Shown: in pieces, positions 5,949 through 6,844 of the stretch
Layout: every line of letters starts with the position of its first letter
Numbering within the stretch: the stretch's first letter is position 1
Assembly (NCBI GenBank): GCA_958346135.1
Contig: CATVQN010000059.1
Location: forward strand, 1-6,844
Length of the DNA stretch: 6,844 bases
Direction of reading: 5' to 3'
Origin: an uncultured Eubacteriales bacterium
GTDB lineage: Bacteria; Bacillota; Clostridia; Monoglobales; Monoglobaceae
Translations under genes and position numbers: made by a program
The notes under the pieces: generated by a model
The model's database searches: none
What the model saw: only the letters and a program-made list of their open reading frames with translations
What the model was told of the DNA's origin: nothing

Positions 5949-6156
5949 AATTTTAAATATTGTGCGCAGAGTTCTTAGCGGACTTGTCAGCACTTACGCA
6001 GCAAACAGAATTTTAGACGCTGTTGAGCGTGAAATTGATGACGGAAAGGATGACACGCCGTATGTTGGATGTGATATGGGTAAAAAATTTGATGATGATT
6101 GCATTAAATGCACAAAGGCATGGCTTGAAAGTGAGGTGCAGGACAGTGACAGATAA
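5935..6156 (+). CDS. Unknown phage early protein (73 aa)
   Basis: Not recognised. It starts at ATG 5935 with GGAGG (5921-5925) 9 nt upstream, inside the end of the RusA gene, and its last 11 nt overlap the next gene, so the three genes are translationally linked. The product begins MDKCEILNIV and is helical over residues 4-34. It then holds a possible cysteine cluster, C46 with C56-x2-C59 (CIKC), which could bind a metal; this is only a guess. No membrane segment or signal peptide. Confidence 0.65.
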   Translation: MDKCEILNIVRRVLSGLVSTYAANRILDAVEREIDDGKDDTPYVGCDMGKKFDDDCIKCTKAWLESEVQDSDR

Positions 6157-6700
6157 TGAGATTATAAAGTATTGGAACGAGATTGACTCGGAGATTATAA
6201 ATGAACACGGAGAAGAATTTGATGTTTATATAACAATGCCTGTAGCAAAAAGCACGGTTGACCTCATCAACCGCCAAAATGCAGAGATTGAGAGGTTAGA
6301 GAAAAAAGCAAATACACCATTTGCTAAGTTTACTTTTGATGAGAATAAATTAAAAGAAATAGTAGCAGATGCTATTGGGAATATAGAATTTAATCTCAAT
6401 TCGGTCAAATCCGAAGCAATAAAAGAGTTTGCGGAAAAAGTTGACAAACTTTTAGAAAGATATTCGCATATACATGAAGATGCAGAAAAGGCAATGTCAG
6501 ATGTAATTGAATATGATGATGAAACGATTGAAATGCAATCGGTTTGGGATGTTCATACGTTGATAGCAAATGAAATGGGTTCAGAACTTGAAGAAATGAA
6601 TAGGTTGCAGGATAATATTGAAACTATTGCGAAAGAGCGGCTGTTAAAAGAGATAGAAAAAGATTTAAGTCTACTTGTAAAAGAAATGACGGAGATATAG
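6146..6700 (+). CDS. Coiled-coil phage protein of unknown function (184 aa)
   Basis: No function assigned. Start is taken as GTG 6146, which has GAGGTG (6133-6138) 7 nt upstream and overlaps the previous stop; an ATG at 6023 in the same frame lies deep within the previous gene. The acidic, helical product shows a coiled-coil-like segment NRQNAEIERLEKK (42-54), a FTFDENKLKEIVADAI stretch (62-77) and a long helix EAIKEFAEKVDKLLERYSHI (90-109). Similar INRQ-AEIERL and EAIKEFAEK segments recur, from memory, in uncharacterised clostridial phage proteins. Composition is clearly more AT-rich than the RusA block, suggesting a separate origin. The C-terminus LVKEMTEI is repeated in another frame just after the stop. 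Confidence 0.75.
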   Translation: MTDNEIIKYWNEIDSEIINEHGEEFDVYITMPVAKSTVDLINRQNAEIERLEKKANTPFAKFTFDENKLKEIVADAIGNIEFNLNSVKSEAIKEFAEKVDKLLERYSHIHEDAEKAMSDVIEYDDETIEMQSVWDVHTLIANEMGSELEEMNRLQDNIETIAKERLLKEIEKDLSLLVKEMTEI

Positions 6701-6725
6701 ACAATCTTGTAAAAGAAATGATGGA
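6674..6725 (+). repeat. Imperfect 20-bp direct repeat at the end of the coiled-coil gene
   Basis: The 20 bp at 6674-6693 recur at 6706-6725 with one mismatch (ATGACGGA against ATGATGGA). The offset is 32 bp, not a multiple of three. The first copy encodes LVKEMT in the gene's frame; the second encodes DNLVKEMME in another frame, ending at TAA 6727-6729. Confidence 0.75.
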
Positions 6726-6760
6726 ATAAAAGAACGATTTCATCAAGAAAAAGAGTGGGT

Positions 6761-6844
6761 ATGAGATATTTAAACCGACCATTATCAGAATGGATAAAAT
6801 ACGGATATAACCCGATACATTTATTTGGTGACTATTATTTATTA
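6761..6844 (+). CDS. Start of a further phage gene, cut by the window edge
   Basis: An ATG at 6761 opens a frame that runs to the last base without a stop (28 codons; MRYLNRPLSEWIKYGYN at its start). The ribosome binding site is poor (an AGAGTGGG-like run just upstream). Its place 31 bp after the second repeat copy, in the same direction, suits the next gene of the operon. The product is not recognised and too little is visible to judge. Confidence 0.45.
   Translation, partial: MRYLNRPLSEWIKYGYNPIHLFGDYYLL

Larger units (their letters stand above)
2139..6844. mobile_element. Left end of a tRNA-Pro-integrated prophage, apparently defective
   Basis: Starting at the tRNA 3' end come a tyrosine recombinase, a truncated K+ channel gene, and a phage early module with an initiator remnant, DnaC-like loader and RusA, plus small unknown phage-type genes. 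This is the order of an integrated temperate phage read from its integrase end. The left border is set to the tRNA T-arm by analogy with other tRNA-integrated phages. The right border and second attachment site are outside the window. The broken initiator and the absence of any repressor suggest a defective prophage. Confidence 0.75.

Overview
The window looks like a chromosomal stretch of a Gram-positive anaerobe of the Clostridia, perhaps a gut Oscillospiraceae or Lachnospiraceae member. The grounds are AGGAGG-type ribosome binding sites, TTGNNN-17-TATAAT promoters, a tRNA-Pro with encoded CCA, and an integrase and early phage genes of the kind common in clostridial prophages. The species cannot be named from the sequence. 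The window divides into a host part (1 to about 2140) and an integrated element (about 2140 to the right edge).

Host part: a TrkH/KtrB-type K+ transporter subunit (14-1180, minus) and a YigZ/IMPACT-family protein (1387-2040, plus) are divergently transcribed. Two well-formed promoters sit back to back, and an 11-bp perfect inverted repeat spans them (1244-1282). The transporter stops at two consecutive stop codons beside the window edge and lacks the fourth pore segment of its family. A tRNA-Pro(TGG) gene follows (2090-2166).

Integrated element: a tyrosine recombinase (2230-3375, minus) points at the 3' end of the tRNA, with a strong hairpin terminator and three imperfect direct repeats between them. 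This is the usual layout of a prophage or related element integrated at a tRNA 3' end. Upstream of the integrase on the same strand is a voltage-gated K+ channel gene that has lost its 5' part (S1 and most of S2). It abuts, head to head, a phage replication initiator gene that has also lost its 5' part. After that comes a compact rightward early operon: a DnaC-like helicase loader, a 60-aa protein, a RusA-type Holliday junction resolvase, two unknown overlapping genes, and the start of another gene at the right edge.

Reading of the whole: the simplest explanation of the junction near 3985-4010 is one deletion. It would have removed the 5' end of the channel gene, whatever lay between (in an intact phage normally the repressor and lysogeny control genes), and the N-terminal half of the initiator. 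That would make this a defective prophage; an assembly misjoin would look the same and must be excluded. Composition is mosaic: the channel gene and the last 700 bases look clearly more AT-rich than the host genes and the DnaC-RusA block. I see no CRISPR array, insertion sequence or rRNA, and nothing that clearly amounts to a new defence or other undescribed system.
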